Below, one piece after another: positions 50,832 to 63,927 of a stretch of DNA of 64,000 nt. The notes beneath the pieces are model-generated. The model saw only the letters and a list, made by a program, of their open reading frames with translations. It did not search any database and had not been told where the DNA came from. The stretch is from Apostichopus californicus (Eukaryota; Echinodermata; Holothuroidea; Aspidochirotida; Stichopodidae). The stretch's first letter is position 1. The number at the start of each line of letters is the position of its first letter. Both the position numbers and the translations under genes were made by a program. The stretch lies in assembly GCA_020650975.1 (NCBI GenBank), contig JAIPMN010000919.1:1-64000 (forward strand), given 5' to 3'.

Positions 50832-50850
50832 TTTTGGGGTTTTCTTTTCA

Positions 50851-53800
50851 CTACTTGTTGAAATTTGCCATTTATGAGTTTTTCTGCTGGCATTGTTGTC
50901 ATGTGAGTTGCAAATCTGTGAGTTGTTCAAAGAGTTTGGCATATTTCCGATAAAGTTCACAGACATTTTGTGTCTCTTAGGCAGTTAGAATACTTTTTAA
51001 AGAAATCTTGACATATTGGAAGCCTTCCTTGTTCAAGTTACTTTTGCCATCTCTGGTTTTGAATTTATTCAGGTAACAATTGACTCTATCAAAGTAAAGC
51101 ACTGTGTCAACAGTAGGGTGCTGAGGGGGCTGCAGCATCTTGCAGCCAGGCTGCATAGGACATAATCTATTGTGCTCCATAAAGTAACACAGTAGTCACT
51201 GCATGTGTTCAGATATGGCCCGTATAATGCTTGAAATTGATTTATGCTAACTGAGCAGGGTTTTCCAGCTACTGCAGCTTTTCTTGTTGACATGTTGCCT
51301 GATGGATTCTTTCTCACTCTGTGAACCAACCTTCAACACTTATCACACCTGGTGTGGACAGTTAGAAATGAGTCTTTAATTTCTTCGGTCATACTTACCA
51401 CATGCAATCATACTTGCCAATTTAATGTGGCCTCACTCTCTCATTCGCATGTTTTGTTTCTAACTTGCATGAAACCCAGGTGACATATCAGTAAGTTTGT
51501 AGAAGTTTGTAGATGACATAAAGTTTCAAAACTGATCCAGTCCAAATGCATACCAAATTTTGAAAAGAATTGTCAATAATGTCAGGACATTACATTTTAC
51601 AACTGGGGTTTCATAGTGAATATATCTAGTCAGAAAATAAACCAGTGTAGTGATAGACCTTGTCTACTGTAGTTAGTGAGATGGACGAGGCCTGCCATTT
51701 TGTCACAAACTTTTCTGTAAACTTGTTAGTAGCTCTTGTGATGATATTTTGTCAATAATGTTACAGGATCATTGCTTTATGCAATACTTCATGCAAAAGT
51801 TGCACTATACTAAGATAATTACAAAGTGTAAATATTGTATGCTTTAAATTTGGTGTTAAATTGAATTAAAAAGGGCAAAAGCACATAATATAAAAAAAAT
51901 TTAAAACATTTTTAGTGTTAATTAATAGTTAACTTCACATTGTTTCTATCATATAAAATATTAGTTTTGTAGTAGGTGTGTTGGTTTAAATTCAGTTGAA
52001 AGTGTTACATTCAATTCAATGTTGAACATTACTGTATCACTTACATACTTTTTGTAAAGGGTAACATGTTAATTTTGGTTACAAATTTGTACAGTTCGCA
52101 AATGGTGAGAGTATTTGTTATTATTTTCATATCACATCGCACCTCATTTTTGGGGTTTCTTTTATTTCTTTTTTTTTCCTTTTTTTTTTTTTTTATCCTT
52201 ATGATTCTTTGAGCACATGTAAAATGTATAGATGAGTTGAGCTATCTCGTATTCTGTAAAACCATAAGTCTTTGAATAATTTTGTTGTGTGGTAAATCAA
52301 AAAGTTTTGATAGACAACTTTATTAATTATGCATATATTTGGAAGGATAACATCACACCATTTGTGATAGGAAAATGATATTCTACCCGTATACTTGAAC
52401 ATGTCATTATCACAGCCTACACAGTGCATGTGAATATTACCCCAGTACCTACCATGTATCAAACAATGCAACATTTTACCTATGTATTTGGAGAAGTCAA
52501 TCAGCATAGCCTTCTGAGTGAATTGCAATATTTGCATAGTACTTATCATATTATCTATTGAGAATACTTTGTGACTTGGACACTACGTACCTTTAATTAG
52601 TCATATTCTTGTACCAAAGTTCTGTGTGCACGGTTCTTCTACTGTAAAACTGAATTAACCAAATTTTCAAGGTCAGCTTGAGTCTTGCACTTCCACTGTG
52701 TGAAGATGTGTGAATAGTTGTGAATACATCACTTTATTATGATCCAAAGCTGTACAGATCATATATGCCACTCAAATCCCCCACAAAGCCCCGATATCTA
52801 ACTATGTCAATCATTACAGATATATGACTGTCAGAGTCTTGCACTCACTACCAAACTTTGATGCTGACCTTCCCTATAAGCAAAGCTAGTGTAGGATTAC
52901 AAAGGATGCTCATCATCCCAAGTAGTATCAGGTACCAACTTCAGCACTGAACAAGGTGCTACTGTTAAACTTGACCGAGCTCGTAAAGATACAATGTACT
53001 GTCGAGACAGTGGTACCTCCAACAAAGCAGAAATTTACAAGGTATAGGAAGCTTTAAAGCTGTACTCATTTGCTTACAAAATGACAGATTATTTCAATAT
53101 TTGCCTCCAATCATTTACTTCTCATGTATGCACTGATGTGATAACATCAGCAAAGGTTGAAATTTCAATTTCCTCTTAGCTTCATAGGAACATACAGCTC
53201 CACATCTTGTGTTTAAACTGGTGCATAATTAGAACACAATTCTGATATTGTTGTTCCTCGTAAAGTTGCAACTGTGCTCAATTGCATTTACCATACTTGG
53301 TGTACATAATCCTCTGTGAACATACAAAGTACTACCATTCTCTTTGCAACCATTAGACACTTATGCAGTGGTATCCCTTTATTTGGCACACATCTCAGTC
53401 AGTTATATAGTTTACGAGGAGTATCATTTCCAACGTAAATTTGCTTTATACGTCACAAAAAGATTTTGTGCTCAGTCATTGCACCATGCAACTCGTGAAC
53501 ACCGAATTTCATGCACAATCACACATGTTGCGAACACTTGTATGTATGTATGTAGTTTTGATCCTCCTGCAAGCAGGAACTCGCGAAGAAGCCATCATTG
53601 GGCTTATCTACACTTATATACACAAAACAGTCCACTGAGTTACTGGTGTAGGACAGATTATGCCATATCTTTGACGTATACTAAAATTTGTTCAGGTTTG
53701 ACCAAATTTGACTTAAAATAAATATTTCTTATAAACTATTTAAATTGATATTGTTGTGTAAAAAAAAATTGAAGTACCTTATGTTTCAAAGTTGGGCCCA

Positions 53801-54541
53801 AAATCTCATCAGTCCTATGCCATAAAACTAAAAATTTTCACAGTGTGTGTCTAGGCAATGACACCTTACTGTTGTTGGATTACTCAACATTACAAGGAAC
53901 AGATCAAAAGATTCAATGGGTTGACAGTCCTTTGGGTGCTGTATTACCTATTATCACGTTAACGTGGAGAGTCTTCTTCTGTTGTCCAATGGTTGCAGAG
54001 ATATAATTAATTTGTTTGTTTTCCATTTTGTTTTAATTGTATTTTACTCATTATAATGTAAAGCTTTAATTAAAATTCCACCATAACCAGGCCTTTTTGT
54101 GACTCGTTCTCTTTTACTTTTCTGTCTTTTTTCATTAGTATAATACTGATGTTTTAATAGTTTTCCTGAAAAGAAAAACCATGTGATCCATTACAGGCGT
54201 TGTCCTACAAGTCCAAAGTTGACACCATTTGATGTTACAAACAGTATAGAAAGAGGGGAAGGTCTTTTTTTGTCTTGTGGTGACCCTTTTCCCTCTGATT
54301 TAAGAGGGTATGTGTGTATGCATCAGGTGAAGCAAAAGGATATTGCCCAGTATGATGATATGCATGGTTCACTGAAGATTGTTGATACATGAGGCACCAT
54401 GGTGTCATTTTAATGATGTCAAAGACCAAATTTCTGCATGGTGACAGTACAAACTCTGATTTTTTAATCAAACAATCTGTATCAAGTTTTTTATCTATCT
54501 GCATGCTTAATGCTGGAATGGCACAGCATTTGTACACGTTG
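50851..54541. other. Intergenic, AT-rich
   Basis: A T-rich stretch lies at 52150-52197. Frames at 52199-52549 (minus) and 53344-53721 (plus) have no recognisable domain. No gene is supported. Confidence 0.55.
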
Positions 54542-55083
54542 CAGGGGCGGATGCAGGATTTGTGACAAGGGGGGGTCTGACTGGTCCAGCCGCGCCTGAA
54601 CGTAAGACTATCTAAGCGGAGCGCCACCATCGGTTGGCCCGGAGCGTACCAGAAAATGTTTGGCTTTAAAAACCCCCCAGATGGCCGGAAACGGCACTTC
54701 CCGAGTATTCTAAGCTGTATGTACCTAGCCTGAAAATATGGATCTCATGTCTGCAATTTCTCAATTGATGAGAAAAAAACAATCTATGAAATATGGTAAT
54801 ACATATCAGATGAGTTGAGATGATACAAAAATCATAATGCCTTTAGCCCCCAATCCCCGTTCCGTCACCACTGTTTGATGCAGGGCCGGATCCAGGATTC
54901 TGGAAGGGTGAGGGGTTTGGCCTCCAGTGATCCTAGGGTCTAAGGGGAGTGGGTTTCCCTCTCCATTGTGAAATTCTCTTTTTTTCTCTCTCTTTTTTTT
55001 CTTTTTTTTTTCTCCTTTTTTTTTTTTTTTTNNNNNNNNNNNNGCAGGGGGGGTCCGGACCCCCCCCCCTGGATCCGCGCCTG
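54542..55083. mobile_element. hAT-like element with nested second end and an assembly gap
   Basis: The left end CAGGGGCGGATGCAGGA and right end (complemented) CAGGCGCGGATCCAGGG are inverted. CGTTG follows the right end and precedes the left end (54537-54541, 55084-55088), a partial target duplication. A second left-type end, CAGGGCCGGATCCAGGA, starts at 54881, so one copy may sit inside another. The CTATCTAAGCGGAGCGCCAC core of the 2822 element recurs at 54606-54652. A T-rich run leads into the gap. Confidence 0.65.
55032..55043. other. Assembly gap, 12 N
   Basis: Twelve unresolved bases between a long T-rich tract and a G/C-homopolymer stretch of the hAT-like element. The true length here is uncertain. 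Confidence 0.98.
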
Positions 55084-55989
55084 CGTTGCTACTTCGCTTT
55101 AATGCTGTACTTCAGTCTATCATAAGGGACATCTGTGTGGAACAACTTGATTGGTGCATAAACTTTAAACGTTTATTTTAAACTGGACATGGGGATTCTA
55201 CGAAATCTGATTTGAGGCTTGAGTTCTATAAGGGATCTGTGATTGTCTTCCACCAGTTTAAGTGATATAGCATGCATGATGATATTCTGTATTCTATTGG
55301 TAACTTACTATCATTTTTTCACAGGAGATGTGAGGCAGTAAATGGTTCAGTTTAAATGTCCAGGGGATGCAAAACAATTCAGTTTACATTATGGTAGTTG
55401 CAAGGTTGCCATTCTTACTTTAACTACTTCGTTAATATTCTTAGCACCCAAACAGACAAAAGAATGCACCATATCATTTTAAAAAAAGCCAAGAACAGGC
55501 CTAGACACTTAATTAAATCAGTCACTTATAGATTAAGAGAAGTGTGTATGATTGTTCACTTACCCAAATTGATTTAACATCGGTTACTGAAAATTTGAGC
55601 ATAAAACATGTTCGAATGCTAGGTTTTCTGGCAGTTCTTACCCTGCAAAGTATTATCAGATGCAGAGGATTACAATACATTATATGAATGACTCCGGTGA
55701 GGTACAATACTTTAAAGGAGGTTGGGGAATAAAGTCTGGTTTGACAACTATGACATGGGAGAATATTTGGGGCCAGTGGACTCCCCCCCCCCCCTTGTTT
55801 TCAAAATCAAATGCAGTTACCATATTACCTTATATGTAGTCCTATTTTATAATCTGAATGTGCCTAAAACTTTATGTTCCCTCACTTTAAGTTAGCCTTT
55901 GCAGATCTCGTGACCGCTCCCCTTCCTTTTTGGTTTCGTTGGTAATCGTAACCTATGCATTCATGTGCGTGTTTGTGACGCCCAGCTTG
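55084..55989. other. Intergenic, nothing recognised
   Basis: AT-rich sequence with a C-run near 55785. No gene or structured repeat seen. Confidence 0.5.
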
Positions 55990-56585
55990 TAAACACGATA
56001 TCTCAAGTAGGGTAGCTTGGACAGGTTTCATATTTTGTATGTAGAAGAGACTTATTAAGGAAAAGAAGCCTCTTGTTTTTTGTGGAGGTCAAAGTGCATT
56101 TTGGGTCACCAGAGATCAAATTTTAAAAACCTTGTATACACAATATCTCAAAGAGGATAGGTTGGGCAGACATCATATTTGGTTTGTAGAAGTACCACAT
56201 TATATACAAGAAGCTTATAAGTTCTGGTGGAGGTCATTTGGGGTCATCAGTGGTCAAATTGTTAACATGATAACTCAATATTGGAAGCTTGGTCAGATCT
56301 CATACTTGGTAAGAAGGTGTATAACATAGAGTAAAATAAGCATATGAATTTGGTGGAGGTCAGAAAGATCATTTGAAGTCAACAAATGCCAAACAGTTAC
56401 TTCAGGCCCCTCTTACTTGTCTCTCTACACTAAACGCACGTTCCTAAACATAATATCCCAGGAGTAGCTTGGACAGATTGTATATTTGGTATGTAATTGT
56501 ACCACATTGAGTACAAGAAGCCTTATGTTGTGGGCGTAGGTCAAATGTCATTTGAGTTCACCATGGGTAAACTTGTGAAAACCAT
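55990..56585. repeat. Degenerate array of about 130-bp units, 4 copies
   Basis: Each unit runs: AACAYGATATCTCAA-like start, GTAGCTTGGACAGATTTCAT-like block, TTGGTATGTAGAAG, a CACATTGAGTACAAGAAGCC-like block, then GGTGGAGGTCAAAG and TTTGGGGTCACCAG. The copies are strongly diverged, so the array is old. A single related copy is in the receptor intron near 40048-40160. Confidence 0.8.
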
Positions 56586-57139
56586 ATTTTACACAATACT
56601 TCAACATATTTAATATATGTTGATTTATCACATTTAGTACAATAAGCCTGCTGTTGGTCATTCAGGACAGACTGTGATATTGTGAATTTATTGTTTGTCA
56701 CATCACACTGCTTAACTAAGATCAAGTATGTTGTACACCCTCACTATACATTACGTCAGATTCATGAAGAAAGCTGCTCGTGTTACACCACGAAAACAAT
56801 CCATTCTGGTTACCTGGATATGCCCCTGAAAGCAGTTCTTAAATTGCCACTTAAGTTTTCTGCTTATCCCCAGTATCAAGCTAATATCAGAGAAACGAAA
56901 ATGTATTGCCCTCATACCAGAACATGGCAACATCTATAAGCTCAAAGTAGTAAATCGATTAGGCCTGCTTACATAAAATCTACACGCTTGTATATAGCAT
57001 ATATAGGCCTGATTTTACGTAGTTAAGATGATCACATGAAAGCTAGGCCTAGGGAATAGGCATATCATTGTGATAGTATATTACAAACGATCGACACAGA
57101 CTTGCAACGCGTTCAACGTGAAATTCTCAGTTTGAAGAG

Positions 57140-57235
57140 CAAATCAGAGTACCAGCGTTCAATTACTAACATTAAAGGCATTGAAGACTCCCCCCAAACC
57201 GCGTGCGGCCATCTGAAAAAGTTAACTTTCTGTTG
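57140..57235 (+). other. GC-richer stretch, possible dispersed repeat
   Basis: Contains CCGCGTGCGGCCATCTG next to a C-run, in an otherwise AT-rich area. A 71-residue frame covers it, but no domain is visible and no splice context is clear. Confidence 0.3.
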
Positions 57236-57401
57236 CTTGCAAGTGACGTTTTGTTCGTGTCGCTACAAAATGCAGACAGTAATGAAACGTGATACCTTAA
57301 TTGTTATCTTTAGCTAGACCTGAGATGTCCATTGTGATGTGATGTTACATAACTTTATGTAAAAACGTTACGTGTACATGTCATTCGAGTAGACCAATCA
57401 G

Positions 57402-57435
57402 AAGTGTCCAACCAGTGATATATAAGCAGTACACG
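57402..57435 (+). repeat. 34-base terminal repeat, left copy
   Basis: Begins AAGTGTCCAACCAGTGATAT and is identical to 59655-59688. It contains TATATAAGCAG, a TATA-box-like string suitable for an LTR promoter (inference). Confidence 0.85.
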
Positions 57436-59654
57436 GAAACCAATCCCCACAGTGTACGCTGCATAGGAGGACGAAGCCTAGCCTACTGTATAACATTGGA
57501 CGATTCGGAGTATATACTCCTAACTGCTAATTTCAAACAAACTGATGCAGTAATTATCATGTCATAATTTAAATGTATCAGGTTGGTGAGTTACTTATTT
57601 ACGTATTCGTAAGCTGTTGCGTCTTGCGACCATACAATATGGGCGAATTCTCTGGCATCACGCCACCCGTATTTGATTAGTGATCACATGATTTACCATA
57701 TGCATTTCAAAATTTTCAGAGTTACTGTAAATTGATATTCACAGGCCCTCTGGCATCAAAATCACCAAAAGAGCAAGTAACATACCTACTGTTGTGGATG
57801 GGACAAGAAGACACTAAAGAAAATCCAGAAGAAATTTTCAAACGTTTCAAAAAACACTTTGAACCCAAGACAAACTATCGCTTGGCGCGATACCAATTAC
57901 AAAAATTAAGGCAAAACCAATCGGAAAACGTGGATGAATTTATAACACGATGCAAAATACAGGCAGAAAAATGCAAATTTGATCGTGCAGAGTCGAAAGT
58001 CAGACTAATTGAGCAACTAATACTGGGGACCCCCCATGAGAGTGTCCAAGAAAAATTATTAAGCAAAGATGAGAAACTTACTTTAGAAGATGCATGAGAT
58101 ATTGCCCGTACCTACGAAGCTACTAAGGCACACATGAAAGAGTTTGCATCTGCAACTACTGAATTAGATTAGAGTGTTGATTTTCTGCAAAAACAAAGAA
58201 CAGGGAGTAATCGCAAATGCAACCGGTGTGGTCTAAAATACCCCCACAAAGGTAAATGCCCTGCCTTTGGAACTAATTGTAACTACTGTGAGAAACCAAA
58301 TCATTGGCAATCAGTGTGTAGACTAAAACAAAAGAACGAAACCCATGGTGGGTCATCCAGTATGTTTAGGCCTGAAAGAAATGCTAGATTTAAATCTCAG
58401 AGCAGATCGTCAGACATACCTAATCCAAAAGGATATGAAAATGACAACCTAGAAATCGAGCAAATACTATTAAGTTCGATGAAAGTTGACAATATTAACA
58501 ATGATAGTAACAGTGAAATTTTTGCGATGCTAAACACATGTGTTAATGACAAAAAAGCAACCTTAAAGGTTGGCCTGAGAAACGAAAACAGATCCCAAAG
58601 TCATTGCAAAAGTATTGGGCTTTTCGTGACGAATTATCGATCGAAAATGGAGTCATCATGAAAGATGGTAGGCTTATAATTCCTCTTAGCTTGCAACCTG
58701 ATATATTAAACCAGATACATGTTGGTCATCAAGGCATAATCAAATGTCAGCTACGTGCCAAAACGTGTGTGTATTGGAACAATATTAACAAGGATATTGA
58801 ATCCATGGTTAAACAATGTATAGTATGTCAACAAAATGGCAGATCGTTACCACATGAGCCTTTAGAACAGTATGAAATTCCTACAAGGCCATGGCAGGTG
58901 TTAGGGTCAGATTTATTCTTCATTAACGGCATAGAGTATTTGCTTGTGGCCGACTATTACTCCAAATTTTTTATTGTCAAGGTAATATCAAAAGGTCAGT
59001 CGCAAAGTAGCAACATTATCGAGTTGTTAAAGGAAATGTTTTCAGAATTTGGCATTCCCGAAAAGCTGATAACTGACAATGGAAGTCAGTACTCTAGTCG
59101 TATTTTCAAGGCCTTTGCGGAGGAATGGCTCTTTGAGCACATTACGTCAAGCCCCCAGATATCCCCAGTCAAATGGTTTTATAGAACGTCAGGTTCAAAA
59201 TGTTAAAAATGCTATTTGTAAAGCAAAACAAACAAACTCAGACGTTCACCTAGCCTTACTTGCACTCAGATGTACTCCGATAGATGCAAAATTGCCATCT
59301 CCTGCTGAACTTTTAAATGGTCGAAAGTACAGGTCAAATCTGCTCACAAGAATAAGTAACAAATCTCCTGACAGAGACGAAGTTGTAAATCGTTTGCAAG
59401 AAAGGCAGGATAAGCATCAGTATTATCATGATAGAAATGCTAAGATGTTGAATCCCTTAAACCCAGGGCAAAATGTTTATTTTCAAGACCAGGATAAAGA
59501 CAAATGGTATCCAGGTAAAGTGGTCAATCAAAGGCCCGAACCAAGATCTTATGAAATTGAAACCCCATCAAGAGGTGTACTTAGAAGAAATCGTAGGTAT
59601 ATTAAAGAAGGGGAGAGAAATGTCACATTCAGAGAACCTGATGTTAGTGGACAT

Positions 59655-59688
59655 AAGTGTCCAACCAGTGATATATAAGCAGTACACG
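59655..59688 (+). repeat. 34-base terminal repeat, right copy
   Basis: Identical to the left copy and just after the integrase region, in the position expected of the 3' LTR. Confidence 0.85.
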
Positions 59689-62576
59689 AGGCGTGTGCCT
59701 CCACTTCACTTTCCTACTTTGTGTATCTAAGTTATGTATCTGTGCTCGTTATATTTATGTTATTTATTGTAAATATATATACGTTGAAGTCAGAGACTTG
59801 TTATGTTCTTCTTTGATATGTCCACCCAAGTCAGTAACATAACATCCATCGCTGTATCGTTTGTATACTGTGCTGTGGGTATTGACCGCAGCTGTATGTA
59901 CTGACTGCACTAGTGTCTAATTACCGACGGTATAGCAAGCTGTGTGAATATTTTTGGGGGATCGATGGTGGTGTTTAACACTTCTGTTACACCTCATTCG
60001 AAACTAGGTCAAATTACCGGCATTAGACGTTTCTTTTTGCGCGAGTCTTCACACCCTTTAAAGACTAACATGTAACATAAGTACACTGGCTGTTGGATAC
60101 TCACCAACACTACAGTCAGTTTTCTGTGGAAAATGGGACACAGAAGGAAAACGTCAAAACAGCGGCGATATTTTTCTCGTTCCAATTTTGATATCGTTGA
60201 CGTATATTTTCTGGGCGTCACATGTCATCTCTTCTCTGATAAGAAATTATTTAGAGCTACGCTATATGTTCTGTGATTATCGAGGAATTGATTTTCTTCG
60301 GACCAAACCATAGCTTAACATTGGGTTACCACTTTGATATGTCAGAATTTCATACGAGATATATCCAAACTTCATTTATGGGTAAGGCCTCTCTTACAAA
60401 TGAGATCCAAAATTCTATCCGGATATCCAATAGTTGGTCAATTGGGGCAGGATACACCAAACTGGGTTAGAGGTAGACCTATCCATGATTAATTTAAAGA
60501 TACCCCAATAACAACAACATAAAATATTTAAATCAAATGTCTAAAATTATGATGTTTGGATTATAGATATCCACAATGCATTTTGCAATATCGAAAATTG
60601 TTTTCTATTTTGCAGAATATTATTTCAAAATTGAAATTAGAGATATCCAAACTTCAATTTGTTTTAGCTACGTGCATATTGCTGCGGAATATTCAAAATC
60701 TAAAATTAGATATCCAAATTTGAAAACGTTTAGGCTATCTTAAATTATTAAGAGATGTTCGACATGTGATAAGAAATGCCTAGAATTCATTTACCTTAAT
60801 AGGGATGATTCAAAACGGAAAATAGATATGGAATTGTGTCTACACTTTTGGAACGAATAGTTTTAACATGATTTTCTGGGCTTGTTTCCATAACTATTAC
60901 ATCGAAATGTAGAGGAATTCATGGTGATGTCGTCGAGGAAATGTATTTCCGGTAAGAGGCAATCATGCAACAAAGTAATGTTATTGATGTTCTATATGTG
61001 ATAGCCCATATTTAATTCACAAGTTTCTATACAGTAAGAATATGCAGCATTTCTTACAAAGTAAATAAATATCACAATATAGTAACATAAAAACTGCATG
61101 GTTGGCATAAATGGTTTAAAATTACGTAGCGCTGGAAAATAGTGGACAGGGCAAACTCTTGTGGAAGATTGGCTCTGGCCCAGATGCCCAATCTATATAT
61201 TCTTCTAAATTAAAGTGTGAAAAGAAAGCAAATAACCTATTCCATGGAATTTTCTGAAAATGTAGTGATTTTTTGGCTCCTTTTTTTTTTTGGTAACTCT
61301 TATTACTTTTATAACTGCATGGTATTGCAAATTTTTAAAAGACATCAGACGAAATCTGTTAATGAAGTCTTTACAAATTGATACACTGTATGAACGTTAC
61401 TGTGCATCTGGATTAAAATGTAAACACGACGCCTGCCGTAATTGCATTATGAAAAGTTGAGGGCACTTAATTTATAGCTGGTCGACCCCACTCATGAGAA
61501 GGAAAAGTCAGTCTTGTTAGTAATCAGTGCTTTATGAAAACCGCTTCTTTTTTTAAACAAAATTCCGTGAATGTGTATTATAAACAGCTGAATGTTTGCT
61601 CTGGTTATTTCCGGATTTGTCAAGCATCTTCACTTTTTTTTAAATTAATGGAAAGAGAGCATAATAGTTGATGGAAGCTTGAGTAGTGTTTTTTAATGGT
61701 AAACATTAGTTTTTATCAAATATGTAAATTTATTTTAACAAAACATCTTACCACACCGCTTCATATTCTGAAAATCTTAGTTAAGACAGTGGCATTGTCA
61801 GATATGTAATCCATATATACTTTACAACTGATCATACTCTTTTATTTTATATGTCTTTTTCGACACAGGAGATAATAACAAGGTGTGTTGTAACTGACCA
61901 GCTGACCGATGACGTAGTAAGATGAAATGGATCTTGTGTTGTCTTTCATGCCTTGCTGTTACCCTTCAATCCGACTTTCAGATGTTGTCATCAATGTCAA
62001 CGCATTTACGTCACATCTGAAGAACTGTACCGACTGGTATTTAGTCATTGATTTACATCAACATATTAATTGTTAACTTAACAGGACAATGTTATTAAGA
62101 AGTGCGCTGTAGTTGCAAAACAAACAAATGTTTGAATTTCTGGTACGGAATGCACAAAATATCCTTTTTGTCGGAAAGTTCTGTGGTAACTTTCTGGTTG
62201 TCCCCTCATATCAAAGTCACATGTTCCACTGTTCCTCGAGGTATGTGCCCCTTCCCTCTCTCCACCCCATCCCGAAATTGAACTCCCATTCGCCTCGCTA
62301 GGTTGCAAGTACCTCATCTTTTCGTTAACGATCGTGTATATAGGGCTGCTAGATAGTCTGAGCAATCCAAACCAACCGCAGCTTTAATTGATAATGTGAC
62401 TTTAATGTAGTTGTGTTTAGATTTCGTATTCGGGGTAACTATGTTTTGTCTTTTTTATTGGTGAGTAGCGGAATTCTACAATTACATTATCCTTATTAAC
62501 TTTAGACGTTCATATTTCCGTGAATAATTTTCGTGTTAAAAAATATATTTTGTGACACTTATTGATGGTTTATAAT
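59689..62576. other. Intergenic, no supported gene
   Basis: AT-rich with moderately CpG-containing patches around 59850-60200. Several ATATCCAAA-type strings recur at 60300-60720, and short ORFs only. The end of the right LTR, if longer than the 34-base repeat, would lie in the first 160 bases. Confidence 0.5.
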
Positions 62577-62904
62577 CAGGGGCGGATCCATGGGGGGCCC
62601 GGGGGGCCCGGGCCCCCCCTTTTTGAAAATCCTGAATTTTTTTTTTACCGCGTTCGAGGGAAAGGGCCCCATGCGTGATGAAAAAATTAAAAGAAAAAAA
62701 ATCATATGAAGTCTCGAAGTGTGAAAATTATTTGTATACAAAAATGTAGGTGTTGGGTAGGGTGAGCCGTACGGCACTTTGGAAATTTCAGGAAATACCG
62801 AGCCGATTCGGGAAATTTTGGATTCCATTTCGGGAAAAACAAATTTTGAGTGGAAGCACTGAGCACGATGCACTTTTAACGTACGTTCGCGGCAGTCCGG
62901 ATCA
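62577..62904. mobile_element. hAT-type repeat end and body
   Basis: Starts CAGGGGCGGATCCATGGGGG followed by G and C runs that mirror each other, the style of the other CAG-ended elements in this window. It abuts a second CAG-type end (CAGTGGCGTCGTGCCCATTG, from about 62905). No target duplication was found. A 141-residue minus-strand frame spanning it is repeat-derived, not a gene. Confidence 0.5.
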
Positions 62905-63000
62905 GTGGCGTCGTGCCCATTGGGGCCCGGGGGGGGGGCACAGGCCCCCCAAATTTTGTCAAAGGTGTCATAAAATTTTGTCATAATTTAAAAAAAAAAG
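62905..63000. mobile_element. Second CAG-type repeat end
   Basis: CAGTGGCGTCGTGCCCATTG, then a G/C-homopolymer stem and TTTTGTCA repeats. The right end is not identified. Confidence 0.4.
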
Positions 63001-63639
63001 TGTTTTCGAACAGTGTCAGCAACTGAATTTCTTGTAGGGCCTACGAGGAATGGGGCTTCTGGTGACTGCTTGGTCAATGGTTGTAAATTGTTGGTATTCA
63101 GTCAATCGAAACAGTTAAATAATTACTGGTTGATAACTAATGAACCAAATGTGCCATCAACGCTGCCATCGTTGAACAATATTATATATACGTAGTCCCA
63201 GAGCAAGTGCAACCCGTTACCTTTGCCAAAGTCAGTCAATTTTCCATGAAAAAATGGCAATTTTTTTTAATTGTTTTCTAAGCCTGTAACAAAGTTCGGA
63301 AAGTTAAGATAAATGTAGTGAACAGAGATTATGGAACTCCATGTGAACTTCTTCTTAAGCTATGCAATCAGTTCGCTAAAAGGTCCACCAGGATAAATTT
63401 TCATCATGATCTGATAGGTAGTTTTGAAAAAAAATGAATAATAATAACGGCATAGCTTTTTCTTTACCCAGTCACCACTTCTCACGGGCATGGGCGGCGA
63501 TCATGGATCAGCCAACACAAAAATGTTTCGATTTCTTAAATTTTGGGCGCTTCTGGGAGACGAGGGATTGGTAAACTGAGGAATAAATGGCGATCACTTC
63601 CTTCGAGAATATTTCACAAAATAAAAAATTGCCGGAAAT

Positions 63640-63820
63640 TTTGATCAATATTAGGGGTGTTGCTTACTGCCATAAAGCACGGGAAGTGCCGTTTACTGCA
63701 ATCTGAGGGGTCTGCCAGACGAAATTTTTCTTGTACGCTGCGCGCCAACCCGTGGTGGCGCTCCGCTTAGATAGTCATCAGAGCCGTATATAGAGAGAGT
63801 TTGGCCAACCATGTAACCGA
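63640..63820 (-). mobile_element. Inverted copy of the GCGGAGCGCCACC repeat
   Basis: On the minus strand the core GACTATCTAAGCGGAGCGCC is followed by ACC, then GGGTTGGCGCG, and later AACGGCACTTCCC. This is the block order of the 54606 copy and, in its core, the 2884 copy. Borders are approximate. Confidence 0.65.
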
Positions 63821-63911
63821 TTTGGATTGGTCGAGAGGGACAACGCCCACATTGCGGTAAAATAGGTCCACTTGAAAACTTTATAGCAGGCGACACGCAT
63901 ACTCACAGTGT

Positions 63912-63927
63912 ACAAACGATCGTTTGT
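63912..63927. repeat. 16-bp perfect palindrome
   Basis: ACAAACGATCGTTTGT. It could be a dimeric factor site or chance. Confidence 0.5.

Larger units (their letters stand above)
49561..50850 (+). other. Receptor 3' UTR (probable extent)
   Basis: Follows the stop codon. AATAAA occurs at 50399-50404 and 50826-50831. The second is followed by a G/T-rich stretch (TTTTGGGGTTTTCTTTTC), so it is the better poly(A) candidate. Another AATAAA at 51635 would give a longer form. No introns are evident. Confidence 0.5.
57402..59688 (+). mobile_element. Ty3/Gypsy-type LTR retrotransposon fossil
   Basis: Parts in order: a 34-base terminal repeat (57402-57435), a gag-type capsid region (about 57732-58170), a gag zinc-knuckle region with CNRCG and CNYC motifs (about 58210-58330), an integrase region (about 58604-59678), and the same 34 bases again (59655-59688). 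The integrase region shows the H-H-C-C zinc-binding part (HVGHQG ... CIVCQQ) and core-domain segments (VADYYSKFF, ITDNGSQYSS). Family assignment rests on this gag and integrase style. The element is broken and incomplete, with several breaks. The sequence around the two 34-base repeats differs, so full LTRs cannot be drawn. The 34-base ends are identical, which argues against great age, while the body looks decayed; age is therefore uncertain. Confidence 0.85.

Noticed and set aside
53344-53721. 125-residue plus-strand gene downstream of the receptor
   Set aside because: No domain, no splice or poly(A) context; overlaps another equally long random frame.
62559-62984. Minus-strand 141-residue protein
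   Set aside because: It spans two CAG-type repeat ends with mirrored G/C runs; Pro/Gly stretches come from these.
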